Assembly: GCA_023701435.1 (NCBI GenBank)
Contig: JAMPXB010000013.1
Coordinates: 1 to 64,000, forward strand
DNA from: Bacteriovoracaceae bacterium
Lineage (GTDB): Bacteria > Bdellovibrionota > Bacteriovoracia > Bacteriovoracales > Bacteriovoracaceae
Reading direction: 5' to 3'
Length of the DNA: 64,000 nt
In this document: piece by piece, positions 1 to 7,599 of the stretch
Layout of the letters: every line of letters begins with the position of its first letter
Position numbering within the stretch: position 1 is the stretch's first letter
The notes under the pieces: generated by a model
The model's input: only the letters and a program-made list of their open reading frames with translations
Told to the model about the DNA's origin: nothing
Databases searched by the model: none
Translations under genes and position numbers: made by a program

Positions 1-651
1 GCTAGTGGAGCAGTCACTTCGAGCTTTGTTTACGGATCTAAACCTCATGTTCCTGATTACATGATCAAAGATTCAGTTGAGTATCAGATAATTTCTAATC
101 ACCTGGGAAGTCCTGTGGTTGTGATTGACGCAAGCACAGGGACTATTGCTCAGAAGATAACTTATGATGAATTTGGTAACATTCTTTCTGATACTTCTCC
201 TGGATTTACGCCTTTTGGGTTTGCGGGTTGTTTGTATGATGTTGATACTAAGCTTTGCAGATTTGGGGCGAGGGATTATGATGCTAGTATTGGTAGGTGG
301 TTGAGTAAGGATCCGATATTGTTTAATGGAGAGGATGCTAATCTTTATGGGTACGTATTCAATGACCCGATTAACTATATTGATGTTGACGGCAGAAAGG
401 GATATTGGCTTGCAGTAGCTGGTTTAGCAGGCGCGTATTTAGTTTATCGCTGGGTTGTCGGGCCAATCATTGATAATGCATTTCCCAATGATGATTCCTT
501 TAAATATCCTATGCCTCCTGCGAGGAATACTGATCAACCAAAAGGATTCACTAATCCTCATGGAGGAGCACCTGCTGGTGATCTATCAGGCTTGCCTCCT
601 CGTTTTTCCGGTGAAAAACCAACTTGGGAACCGAAAAATTCATGTGGTTAA
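1..651 (+). CDS. Rhs repeat-associated core protein, C-terminal part (5' end outside window)
   Basis: The frame is open from base 1, so the listed ATG at 61 is internal and the gene begins upstream of the window. The translation has the end of an Rhs/YD-repeat shell: YDEFGN, then the core signature with [17 protein letters not shown] and [15 protein letters not shown]. In Rhs proteins this core closes the barrel and is followed by a variable, often toxic C-terminal domain. Here about 85 residues follow DVDGRKG: one hydrophobic segment ([20 protein letters not shown]), then a Pro/Gly-rich tail ending in NSCG. I do not recognise this tail as a known toxin. A small gene starts 32 bp downstream, the usual position of an immunity gene. 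Rhs identity is firm; the activity of the tip is unknown. Confidence 0.85.
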   Translation, partial: ASGAVTSSFVYGSKPHVPDYMIKDSVEYQIISNHLGSPVVVIDASTGTIAQKITYDEFGNILSDTSPGFTPFGFAGCLYDVDTKLCRFGARDYDASIGRWLSKDPILFNGEDANLYGYVFNDPINYIDVDGRKGYWLAVAGLAGAYLVYRWVVGPIIDNAFPNDDSFKYPMPPARNTDQPKGFTNPHGGAPAGDLSGLPPRFSGEKPTWEPKNSCG

Positions 652-683
652 TACAACTTTGGTAAAATGATCCATGGAGGATA

Positions 684-986
684 ATGAAATATATAAAAAC
701 TTGCCCATATTGTTCTAAGCAAATTAATTTCAATGTGTCATTGGCACCTTTTCAGCAAGGTACAATTCACTGCAATCATTGTCATAATGATTCAGTTTTA
801 TCTTTAAGAAAAAGATACTATTTGATTTACTTTAGTGTGATTTGTTTATTGGCGGCGATTGTATTTTCGCCAAAGTTGATGAATTTAAATGGAATCTTTG
901 TCTTTTGTTTATTCTGTCTAATAAATATACCAACAGCTTTTTGGTTTTACAGGCAAAAAAGCCATCTAGAAATTATAAGAAAATAA
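684..986 (+). CDS. Small zinc-ribbon membrane protein, possible immunity partner of the Rhs tip
   Basis: This is a 100-residue protein with a good ribosome site (GGAGG, 7 bp before ATG). The N-terminus has two Cys pairs, CPYC and CNHC, spaced like a zinc ribbon (about residues 8-36). Two hydrophobic stretches follow (about 46-63 and 70-88), then a short basic tail. It lies directly behind the Rhs C-terminus on the same strand and is followed by a terminator, so the two are probably co-transcribed. In Rhs systems this position normally holds the cognate immunity gene, and a membrane protein would suit a tip with its own hydrophobic segment. That role is inferred from position only; no family was recognised. 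Confidence 0.65.
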   Translation: MKYIKTCPYCSKQINFNVSLAPFQQGTIHCNHCHNDSVLSLRKRYYLIYFSVICLLAAIVFSPKLMNLNGIFVFCLFCLINIPTAFWFYRQKSHLEIIRK

Positions 987-992
987 CTTATA

Positions 993-1024
993 AACCAGAA
1001 GAGTGTATTTCTCTTCTGGTTTTA
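993..1024 (+). terminator. Rho-independent terminator after the Rhs unit
   Basis: An 11-bp inverted repeat (AACCAGAAGAG / CTCTTCTGGTT) with a 7-base loop runs into TTTATT just after the stop codon of the small zinc-ribbon gene. It should end the Rhs transcript. Confidence 0.8.
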
Positions 1025-1086
1025 TTCAAATAACAGGTTTTTTGAGATCCTTAGAATACATTACCATTTGTGGATAACCCCACTAT

Positions 1087-2934
1087 TTATTTTGAAATTG
1101 TCTCAAAAGTACTAACCGGCGAATCCATTCCTTCAAAGTAATGATGTCCACCTAACACACCCAAAGTCTTCTCGTTCACCTTGAAGACTTGTGAGAAACC
1201 TTTGGTCTCTTTTAAGAATCGACCTGTATGTCTCCACTGAGTCTGATTTAAATCCAGAGCGTAGATGTGAGAAACATACTCATAGCTCATAGGCCCGGTT
1301 TTATACATCCCACCAAATACCATGAGTTCATTGTTAAGAATTTCAGCGGCAGGAGCGAAAGTTGCAAAAGGCATGGGCTGCATTTCTGTGACCGAACCAT
1401 CTTTGGGATCAATCGCCGTTACCTTGTTTAGAAGATCAAAGTGTGAAGCACCTTCGCTGATGCCACCCACCAGTACAAATTTTCCTTTGTGTTCAATGCC
1501 GGTTAAGGCCCGTCTTTTCAGAGGAAGTTTGTAAGGGGCGAGTTCGATTTTTTCGGTTTTTAGGTCGAAGATTTCGATGCTGTCGTGGAAAGTTCCGTCG
1601 GCGTCGTTATTAAACTTCGGTGTGCTATCCCAGCCGGCGGCGATATAAACTTTGTCATCAATGGTAACGGCAACATTGGAAGAGCGGGGAACATTCAGCA
1701 TGCCGATGGTTTCCCATTTGTTGAGTTTAATATCGTAGCGGTCAATTTCGCGTAGTGATTTCCACTTGGGTTTGTGATCAGGTGAATAGGCAAAACCGCC
1801 GAAGGCGTAAATGTAGTTGCCGAAAGCTGCCAGCTGATAACCATGGGCAGTTCGTGGTCTTGGCGCAAGCTCGCTCCACTGGTTGGCCTCAATGTCGTAG
1901 ACAATAAAAGTATCAGAGAAAGATTCAGGTGGGTAAGTGTGCTCGGCTCCCTGGTGGCCGCCGGCCATATAGATTTTGCCTTCGTGGGAGACGGTTCCGA
2001 ATGAGGAGCGAGGATTACCGATGAAGGGAGCGCGCTCTTTTTGTTTGTAGGAAGTCTCTCCGGTGAACTGAGGTGAGTAGAAATCCACTTCAGCAGTCTC
2101 GGGAACATCTAGCAAAGAGACCCACTTGTTGTTTTCGAGTTTGAATAAACGATAGTGGCCACTTTGGTTGGAAGCAAACACCAGTGAGTTGTCGGGCATG
2201 AAAGTGGGCGCCATTTCATCTTTAGGGTCAGTGGTGATTTGTTTTACTTCAGCAGTGACTCGGTCGATGGTGTAGACGTTCCAGTTGCCGTCTTTTTTTG
2301 AAGTGAAAGCCACCAGTCTTTCATCGAATGAAAGTGCCGGTGACATACCCTCACTCAAAACTTTTTTGGTGTTTTCCAAACGGTCAAAAAGCACGATCTC
2401 TTTTTTGCCATGATGGTTTCTTTGATAGACCACGAAATTGCCGTCGGAAGATGGGCGCGGGAAGTAGGCTTCCTCTTCCGGGGCCAGCATTTGGGCGGAG
2501 GTTAGGGAGTATTCGTTAAGGCCCGCACCCTGGGCGCTTACCAGTGTTTCGCGTTCAAAAAAGAAAATGGTGTTTTTGCCTTGAGGGCCGGGAGCGGAAT
2601 AAAAAATGAAGCGGCCGTTTTTAGAAAACTTGGGATGAAGGAGCATCCCTTTTTGTGGCAAGGCAAATTTCTGCGTCAATTTTTTATGTTTATTAACGTA
2701 GGTGAGGTGCAGGTTATCCGCGCCTTCGCCTTCAGCGTAGACGAACTCATTGCCGTCAGGGGTTACGTCCGGGTACAGCGCCCAGAGCTTGTTAGAGGCG
2801 CTATTAAGGGTCGTAGGGGCGCCTTGCTGGTTCTTTAGTTGCACTGACTTACCTTGGGCATCCTCTTTCATGTAAACAAAATCGGCAAAGGAGGAGCATG
2901 AGGCGAGTAGACCTAAGAGCACTAAATATTTCAT
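1087..2934 (-). CDS. Exported Kelch / PD40 beta-propeller protein
   Basis: A 615-residue exported protein. The N-terminus is a short signal with a lipobox-like LLASC, so it may be a lipoprotein; cleavage at SSFA-D by signal peptidase I is also possible. The first half (about 30-290) has TolB/PD40-like blades with recurring FSKNGRFIFYS and PRPSSDGNFVVY patterns. The second half (about 315-600) has Kelch blades (IYMAGGH, YIYAFGGF, VYIAAGW, FVLVGG, LMVFGG, LGVLGG). Two propellers in one chain suggest a binding scaffold, not an enzyme. AAGGAGATT lies just before the ATG, so the start is well supported. The gene is divergent from the MFS transporter, with a palindrome between them. Ligand unknown. 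Confidence 0.8.
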   Translation of the reverse strand: MKYLVLLGLLASCSSFADFVYMKEDAQGKSVQLKNQQGAPTTLNSASNKLWALYPDVTPDGNEFVYAEGEGADNLHLTYVNKHKKLTQKFALPQKGMLLHPKFSKNGRFIFYSAPGPQGKNTIFFFERETLVSAQGAGLNEYSLTSAQMLAPEEEAYFPRPSSDGNFVVYQRNHHGKKEIVLFDRLENTKKVLSEGMSPALSFDERLVAFTSKKDGNWNVYTIDRVTAEVKQITTDPKDEMAPTFMPDNSLVFASNQSGHYRLFKLENNKWVSLLDVPETAEVDFYSPQFTGETSYKQKERAPFIGNPRSSFGTVSHEGKIYMAGGHQGAEHTYPPESFSDTFIVYDIEANQWSELAPRPRTAHGYQLAAFGNYIYAFGGFAYSPDHKPKWKSLREIDRYDIKLNKWETIGMLNVPRSSNVAVTIDDKVYIAAGWDSTPKFNNDADGTFHDSIEIFDLKTEKIELAPYKLPLKRRALTGIEHKGKFVLVGGISEGASHFDLLNKVTAIDPKDGSVTEMQPMPFATFAPAAEILNNELMVFGGMYKTGPMSYEYVSHIYALDLNQTQWRHTGRFLKETKGFSQVFKVNEKTLGVLGGHHYFEGMDSPVSTFETISK

Positions 2935-2959
2935 ATGGTAATCTCCTTAATAAAAGGGT

Positions 2960-2975
2960 GTTTGATATATCAAAC
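2960..2975. promoter_or_regulatory. Perfect 16-bp palindrome between divergent genes, candidate operator
   Basis: GTTTGATATATCAAAC is a perfect inverted repeat 26 bp upstream of the Kelch gene start and 75 bp upstream of the MFS gene start. Its symmetry, length and position fit a homodimeric regulator site. No regulator gene lies next to it, so the factor is unknown. Confidence 0.45.
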
Positions 2976-3049
2976 AGTTTCGGTCAGTAACTGGCCAGAA
3001 AAAAAAATACCGAATATCGAAGAACGAAAATTACCGCTACTATTGAGTC

Positions 3050-4306
3050 ATGGTCGGAGTCTATCTCACTCACTTTCAACAGCTCTCTCAGAACGTCAAA
3101 GTTTTCCTGCTTGGTAATGCCATTCAGGGAATGGGACTGTCTATCTACGCCTTGTTATTTAACCTCTACTTGAAAGAACTGGGCTTTGGTGAATCTTCCA
3201 TTGGGAACATGATCTCCACCACTTCGCTGGGAATCTCGCTAATGGCGATTCCAGCAGCACTGATCATTGAAAAGTTTCACGTTAAGCATTTGGTCGTGAC
3301 GGGTCTTCTGTGCTCCTCCCTCTTTTATTTTATGCAGGTGCTCTTCGTCGATGAAGGTTCGCTCTTTGCCTTTGGTCTGATGGCCAGCATGTTTCAGGCA
3401 CTCTTTAATATTTCGGTCTCACCTTTTTATCTACGAAACTCCACCCCCGAAGTGCGAGTGCATTTGTTCACGCTGAACTCAGGTCTCAACATGGGCGCCC
3501 ACATGGTGGGCTACCTGGTGGGAGGCTTTCTGCCAGAGCTGGTGGAATGGATGTTACCGGCCCTTTCCCGCATTGAGGTTTTTCGCCTTTCCATCATGAT
3601 GGCATTGGGACTGGTGCTCGCCTCTAATCTGATGTTTGTAAAAATTAAAAGGGTGCCGATTCCTAAAGTGAAGAAGCGCCTCTTTGAAGGGCTGCGCGAG
3701 AAGGACTGGAATGTTCTGGCCAAACTGATCATGCCGAAACTGTGCTTTGCTTTCGGTGGGGGACTGATTGTTCCTTTCATGAATTTATATCTGAAGGAGA
3801 AGTTTCAGCTCTCCACTGAGATGATTGGGATCTCCTATGCTTTGCTGCAGTTTTTTATTTTCGCCGGTATTTTCATCACGCCGTCGATTATTAAAAAAAC
3901 AACTCAGCTGCGCTTTATTATCCTGACCTCGCTTCTCTCCATTCCCTTTATGGTGGCGATGGGTCTCACCGGAAACGTCACGCTGGTCTTAAGTTGTTTC
4001 TTTATGCGTGGGATGTTGATGAATATGTCGAGCCCCATTACCAGCATGTTTGAGATGGAGCATGTGCGGGAAAAGGAATGCGTTTTTGCTTCCGCTGTTA
4101 TTATGTTCTTTTATCATCTGGTTTACACCTCCAGCACGCGCTTGGGCGGTTACCTGATCGAAACTTATTCTTTTGGACCGACTTTTTACATCGCAGGCGG
4201 CTGTTATGCAGCGGCGATTGTGCTCTACTACCGCTTCTTTAAAAAAGAAGATGAAGTGCCAAGTTGTGTGGTGGTAGAGATGCCGCTTGAAAAGAAAGCA
4301 GCTTAA
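3050..4306 (+). CDS. Major facilitator superfamily transporter
   Basis: This 418-residue protein has about 12 hydrophobic segments in two halves separated by a basic loop near residues 200-225 (VKIKRVPIPKVKKRLFEGLREKDW), the usual MFS plan. It should be an inner-membrane secondary transporter; the substrate cannot be read from the sequence. The ATG at 3050 has no clear Shine-Dalgarno, so the message may be leaderless or start slightly downstream. It is divergent from the Kelch gene. Its stop codon overlaps the stop of the convergent HD gene by 4 bp (shared TTAA), leaving no room for a terminator. Confidence 0.85.
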   Translation: MVGVYLTHFQQLSQNVKVFLLGNAIQGMGLSIYALLFNLYLKELGFGESSIGNMISTTSLGISLMAIPAALIIEKFHVKHLVVTGLLCSSLFYFMQVLFVDEGSLFAFGLMASMFQALFNISVSPFYLRNSTPEVRVHLFTLNSGLNMGAHMVGYLVGGFLPELVEWMLPALSRIEVFRLSIMMALGLVLASNLMFVKIKRVPIPKVKKRLFEGLREKDWNVLAKLIMPKLCFAFGGGLIVPFMNLYLKEKFQLSTEMIGISYALLQFFIFAGIFITPSIIKKTTQLRFIILTSLLSIPFMVAMGLTGNVTLVLSCFFMRGMLMNMSSPITSMFEMEHVREKECVFASAVIMFFYHLVYTSSTRLGGYLIETYSFGPTFYIAGGCYAAAIVLYYRFFKKEDEVPSCVVVEMPLEKKAA

Positions 4307-4935
4307 GGGTTTCGTGCTTCGCGCATCAGCTGTTCTATAAAACCTTTCATAAATTCCACGCGGGCGTGACCCAGTGCCCGGGCACGAGGTGTATTCATGA
4401 GCTCCGGCAGTTTAAAGAGTTTCACAAAGTAGTGATCCAGCATAAAAGTCGAATCATCGAGCTGGCGATTCTCGGCCAGTGGATCGAAGGGATCATAAAA
4501 TTTTGATTTCATCTGAGTATTAACGGCGGCACATCTTAAAATGCCAATAGCACCCAAAGCGTCCAGACGGTCAGCATCCTGGACGATTTCCGCTTCCAGG
4601 CACGAGGGTTTAAGTCCCTTGGAGAAACTGTGTTCAATAATGGCCTTGCTTATAATTTCAATTTCGCTTTCAGAAAAACCGCACTTAAGTAACAGGGGGC
4701 GTGCCTCCTGGGCAGAAAGGGTCGAGGCGTTCTTGCGGTCCGGATGATCCTTAGGCACATTGACCAGGTCGTGGCAATAAACACCGGCGAGGACGCATTC
4801 CAGGGCCACAGCCTGATCTTTTGCCAGTTCCCGGGCGGTGCTTGCCACCCGTCCCACATGGGCCCAATCGTGGGCCGGATCAGGAGAATTATAATAAGGC
4901 TTAACTAAGGAAATAAGATTTTGAATGCGATTCAT
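4303..4935 (-). CDS. HD-domain metal-dependent phosphohydrolase (YedJ-like)
   Basis: A 210-residue cytoplasmic protein. The HD metal site is visible: HDWAHVGRV (about 22-30), then YCHDLVN (about 53-59), a later H in IIEHSFSKG, and QDADRLDALGAIG (about 117-129). This order matches small HD phosphohydrolases of the YedJ type, which probably act on nucleotides or related phosphates; the substrate is unknown. It follows the CorA gene on the same strand with only 2 bp between, so it is probably co-transcribed. The C-terminus meets the MFS gene tail to tail. Confidence 0.82.
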   Translation of the reverse strand: MNRIQNLISLVKPYYNSPDPAHDWAHVGRVASTARELAKDQAVALECVLAGVYCHDLVNVPKDHPDRKNASTLSAQEARPLLLKCGFSESEIEIISKAIIEHSFSKGLKPSCLEAEIVQDADRLDALGAIGILRCAAVNTQMKSKFYDPFDPLAENRQLDDSTFMLDHYFVKLFKLPELMNTPRARALGHARVEFMKGFIEQLMREARNP

Positions 4936-4937
4936 TT

Positions 4938-5870
4938 TTATTCACGTGCAGTGGTAAACCAGCCCTTCTTTTTAAAATACCAAATCGCCACCACACTCAG
5001 CACGACCATGATGAAGATTAGAAAGTACAAGGCGTGGGAAGATTCCAGTCCGGGCAGTTCTTTAAAATTCATGCCATAAAAAGAGGCCAGGAAGTTAAGG
5101 GGAAGGAGGATGGTGGAAAAAACCGTCAGCACTTTCATCACATCATTGGCACGCTGGTCATTAAGAGCAATGTGCAGTTGGAAGAGGTGCTCAAAGTTGT
5201 CGGAAATGTCATCGAGCTCAAAGTAGATCTGATCCAGATTCTCTCTTAGATCCTGAAGCATGGATGGATATTCTTCCCAAAAATCCTTGGAGCGAAAAAG
5301 AGTATCTTTGGTTTGATTTAAAATGCGTTTAATTAAAAACAGCTGTCGCCGGAAGTGATAAATCCGGCTGGTTTCCAATTGTTCTCTTTTCTTGGAGAGA
5401 ATATCAGACTCAAAATCATCATAGAGATTTTGCAGATTATTGATGGGTTCCTCGTAACTTCTGATGATCGCCAGTATCACCTGGTGAACCTGACTTTGCA
5501 GCGTCTTGATGTTTTCGGATTTCTTGCTTCTTTCAATCACCTTATCCAGATAATCGAGCTTTACCCGGTGAATGGTCACTAAACGATTTTCAGTAATAAA
5601 CAGCGCAATTTTGCGGGTCAGTTCCTGAACGGTGGTGGCCGTGTCCTCACTTTGCGGGTCAAAGCTTCGCATGATCAGGAAGTGGCCTTCATCTGAGTAT
5701 TCATACTTAGGTAAGTGTTCAGGCCTTAATGTATCTTGGACTAAAAGTTGGGGGAGATTAAATTTGCTCGCAAGTATTTCGAAGTCTTCGCTTCGCGGTT
5801 CCTGGACATCATACCAGTCAAAGTCTTTATTTAGGAGTAGGTCCTCGCTTATCATTCCATAACGGTACAA
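4938..5870 (-). CDS. corA: CorA-family divalent cation transporter
   Basis: A 310-residue protein with the CorA layout: a long cytoplasmic domain rich in charged helices (about 1-245), then two C-terminal membrane helices. The first ends in the family signature GMNFKELPG and the second is YFLIFIMVVLSVVAIWYF. GMN is the selectivity motif of Mg/Co/Zn channels and transporters of this family. The start is uncertain: the listed TTG at 5870 sits on the edge of the preceding terminator, and an ATG five codons later (5855) is a good alternative. The first gene of a two-gene unit with the HD phosphohydrolase. Confidence 0.88.
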   Translation of the reverse strand: MYRYGMISEDLLLNKDFDWYDVQEPRSEDFEILASKFNLPQLLVQDTLRPEHLPKYEYSDEGHFLIMRSFDPQSEDTATTVQELTRKIALFITENRLVTIHRVKLDYLDKVIERSKKSENIKTLQSQVHQVILAIIRSYEEPINNLQNLYDDFESDILSKKREQLETSRIYHFRRQLFLIKRILNQTKDTLFRSKDFWEEYPSMLQDLRENLDQIYFELDDISDNFEHLFQLHIALNDQRANDVMKVLTVFSTILLPLNFLASFYGMNFKELPGLESSHALYFLIFIMVVLSVVAIWYFKKKGWFTTARE

Positions 5871-5896
5871 AAAAAAAGGCCCTCTTGCGAGGGCCT
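5870..5896 (-). terminator. Terminator of the first RRM gene, abutting the corA start
   Basis: Read on the minus strand, GGCCCTC-GCAA-GAGGGCC is followed by at least eight T. It lies 31 bp after the first RRM stop codon and ends exactly where the corA reading frame begins, so corA must have its own promoter inside the RRM gene or depend on readthrough. Confidence 0.85.
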
Positions 5897-5926
5897 AATT
5901 GTTTTCAATTTAATTGAAAGTCGGTA

Positions 5927-6301
5927 TTACCAACGGTTTCCACCACGGTCACCACCGCGATCGCCACCACGGCCACCACCGAAACCACCGCGTCCACCAC
6001 GGTCTCCACCGCGATCGCCGCCACGGCCGCCGCCGAAACCACCAGTACGTGGCTCCATAGGACGAGCTTCGTTAACAACGAGTGAACGACCACCCATGTC
6101 TGAACCATTTAGTTTTTCGATAGCTGCAGCAGCTTCGTCGCCAGAAGACATTTCAACAAAGCCGAAACCTTTTGAACGGCCAGTGTCTCTGTCCATAACG
6201 ATTTTTGCAGAATCAACTTGACCAAACTTTGAGAACATCTCGTTTAGTGATTCGCTAGTTGCAGAGAACGGTAAGTTACCTACGTAAATTTTGTTACCCA
6301 T
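5927..6301 (-). CDS. RRM RNA-binding protein with Gly/Arg-rich tail (copy 1)
   Basis: A 124-residue protein. Residues 3-80 are one RNA recognition motif with both RNP signatures: RNP2 IYVGNLPF and RNP1 KGFGFVEM. Residues about 86-124 are a low-complexity GGRGGDRGG tail that can bind RNA or promote condensation. This is the cyanobacterial Rbp / plant GRP type, often cold-inducible and thought to act as an RNA chaperone. The start is set by AAGGAGG before ATG. A paralog (6600-6929) lies directly upstream in the same orientation, and the two leaders share sequence. Each has its own terminator, so each is probably transcribed alone. Confidence 0.92.
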   Translation of the reverse strand: MGNKIYVGNLPFSATSESLNEMFSKFGQVDSAKIVMDRDTGRSKGFGFVEMSSGDEAAAAIEKLNGSDMGGRSLVVNEARPMEPRTGGFGGGRGGDRGGDRGGRGGFGGGRGGDRGGDRGGNRW

Positions 6302-6349
6302 AAAAACCTCCTTAAGGCCAGGGACGCGCTTTCAGAGGATCATGAGCAA
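6302..6349 (-). promoter_or_regulatory. Conserved leader element of RRM copy 1
   Basis: Transcribed strand: TTGCTCATGATCCTCT, then 17 variable bases, then GCCTTAAGGAGGTTTTT directly before the start. The same two blocks precede the second RRM gene while the sequence between them differs. CCTCT could pair with the GGAGG of the ribosome site, so an RNA switch or autoregulatory site is possible. Confidence 0.45.
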
Positions 6350-6550
6350 CCCGCTCGAAGAACACTTACAGCGACAAGTAATTGTGAAATAATTAGCACT
6401 AATTTCTCGTCTAAGCATAGCACAATTTTAAAGGGTTATAAAATTTAAAGGTATTTTTAAGAAAACCGGCCAAAGCGGTTAGAATCCCAAATTCGAGAAA
6501 CGCCGCAAAATTTCATAGAATCCAAGGGTTTGCTCTTTTATAAATAAGAA

Positions 6551-6570
6551 GCCCTCCTAAAAAGGAGGGC
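6551..6570 (-). terminator. Stem-loop after the second RRM gene
   Basis: GCCCTCCT / AGGAGGGC pair perfectly with a 4-base loop, 30 bp after the stop of the upstream RRM gene. The following T tract on the minus strand is broken (TTCTTATTT), so termination may be partial. Confidence 0.65.
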
Positions 6571-6599
6571 CATAAGCTTGGAAATGGACTGAGTAAATT

Positions 6600-6929
6600 T
6601 TACCAGCGATTAGTAGATTGACGATTATCGCGGTCTCGGTTACCGCCACGGCTTCCACCAAAACTACCACCTTCACGCTTTTCCATAGGGCGTGCTTCGT
6701 TCACTGTTAATGAACGTCCACCAAGATCAGAACCATGAAGTTGAGCGATGGCGGTATCAGCAGCTGCTGAATCATTCATTTCAACAAAGCCGAAGCCCTT
6801 AGAGCGACCGGTGTCTCTGTCGGTGATAATTTTAGAGGAGTCTACAGTTCCGAAAGCAGAAAACACTTCTGAAAGTGATTCGCTTGTAGCTGTGAATGGA
6901 AGATTACCAACATAAATTTTCTTACCCAT
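6600..6929 (-). CDS. RRM RNA-binding protein (copy 2)
   Basis: A 109-residue paralog of copy 1 with RNP2 (IYVGNLPF) and RNP1 (KGFGFVEM) and a shorter Gly/Arg/Ser-rich tail ending in NRW, as in copy 1. The track starts it at 6998, but AAGGAGG lies right before the ATG at 6929 and copy 1 begins at the same residue, so 6929 is used. The added N-terminal residues of the long frame are a translation of the conserved leader. It probably arose by tandem duplication and then lost most of the Gly tail, or copy 1 expanded. Likely an RNA chaperone. Confidence 0.92.
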   Translation of the reverse strand: MGKKIYVGNLPFTATSESLSEVFSAFGTVDSSKIITDRDTGRSKGFGFVEMNDSAAADTAIAQLHGSDLGGRSLTVNEARPMEKREGGSFGGSRGGNRDRDNRQSTNRW

Positions 6930-6976
6930 AAAAACCTCCTTAAGGCTGTAGGTAGCGTAAAGAGGACCATGAGCAA
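6930..6976 (-). promoter_or_regulatory. Conserved leader element of RRM copy 2
   Basis: It contains TTGCTCATGGTCCTCT, one base different from the copy 1 element, and the same GCCTTAAGGAGGTTTTT before the start. The spacing of the two blocks differs by one base between copies. Confidence 0.45.
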
Positions 6977-7043
6977 AATTACACAAGATACTCGACACGA
7001 CTGAAGCTAGAAAACACCAGTACCGGGAAAAAAGACACTTAAA

Positions 7044-7123
7044 ATATTCTTAAGGGACAGAATGATCGGAATATTTAGATCGGCCATAAGGTTTCTTGAG
7101 TTTCATTTAGCGTTGTGTGAGAA
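7044..7123 (+). repeat. Direct repeat, left copy, flanking the signalling cassette
   Basis: An 80-bp sequence starting ATATTCTTAAGGGA and ending GTTGTGTGAGAA. It recurs at 10527-10605 in the same orientation with two substitutions and one missing base. It contains two GATCGG boxes 8 bp apart. Six bases after it comes the 3' end of the response regulator gene. Confidence 0.93.
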
Positions 7124-7128
7124 CCTTT

Positions 7129-7590
7129 TTAACGAACATTAGTGTCCTTGAGGGCAGCAAGGAACATATCAAGTATTTCCTGATATTCATTTTCTTTTGT
7201 AAGTATGTTAGATGTGCTAGAGCGTTCAAAACCTTCTCTCAAACCATTTATGATGATTTCTTCCAGACTCTCAAAATAGGGCTTATTAATGAATTCGAAA
7301 GCCCCATACTTAGCAGCCTCTAGCATGAGATCGTGATTTCCATGCGCCGTGAAAAAAACGAAGGGAACCATATTGCCCATCGCACGAACTTCTTTGATGA
7401 TCTGAACTCCAGTGAGATCAGGCATGAAGATATCACATATCACGCAATGAATTTGGTTCTTTTGTAAAATGTTAAGTCCGGCTTTGCCATTATTTGCGGT
7501 AAAAACAGTCAAAGCGTGTTTTTTGAGAAGATATTTCAAGTTATGAAGTATTAAATCTTCGTCATCAATAATTAAAAGATTTTGTTTCAT
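7129..7590 (-). CDS. Response regulator with receiver domain
   Basis: A 153-residue protein. Residues 4-120 form a receiver domain: acidic pair in IIDDED, phospho-acceptor Asp in VICDIFMPD (about residue 53), Thr in FFTAHG, and Lys in INKPY. The remaining ~30 residues are too short for an output domain, so it probably acts by protein contact. It follows the HD-GYP gene by 9 bp on the same strand, and a PAS histidine kinase is divergent from both. A single relay (kinase to this protein, with c-di-GMP turnover by the HD-GYP protein) is a reasonable inference. Confidence 0.92.
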   Translation of the reverse strand: MKQNLLIIDDEDLILHNLKYLLKKHALTVFTANNGKAGLNILQKNQIHCVICDIFMPDLTGVQIIKEVRAMGNMVPFVFFTAHGNHDLMLEAAKYGAFEFINKPYFESLEEIIINGLREGFERSSTSNILTKENEYQEILDMFLAALKDTNVR

Positions 7591-7599
7591 AAAATTTCC

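Noticed and set aside
5905-6108. 67-residue Val/Ala-rich ORF
   Set aside because: It is a shadow of the Gly-rich tail of the RRM protein in another frame of the same strand.
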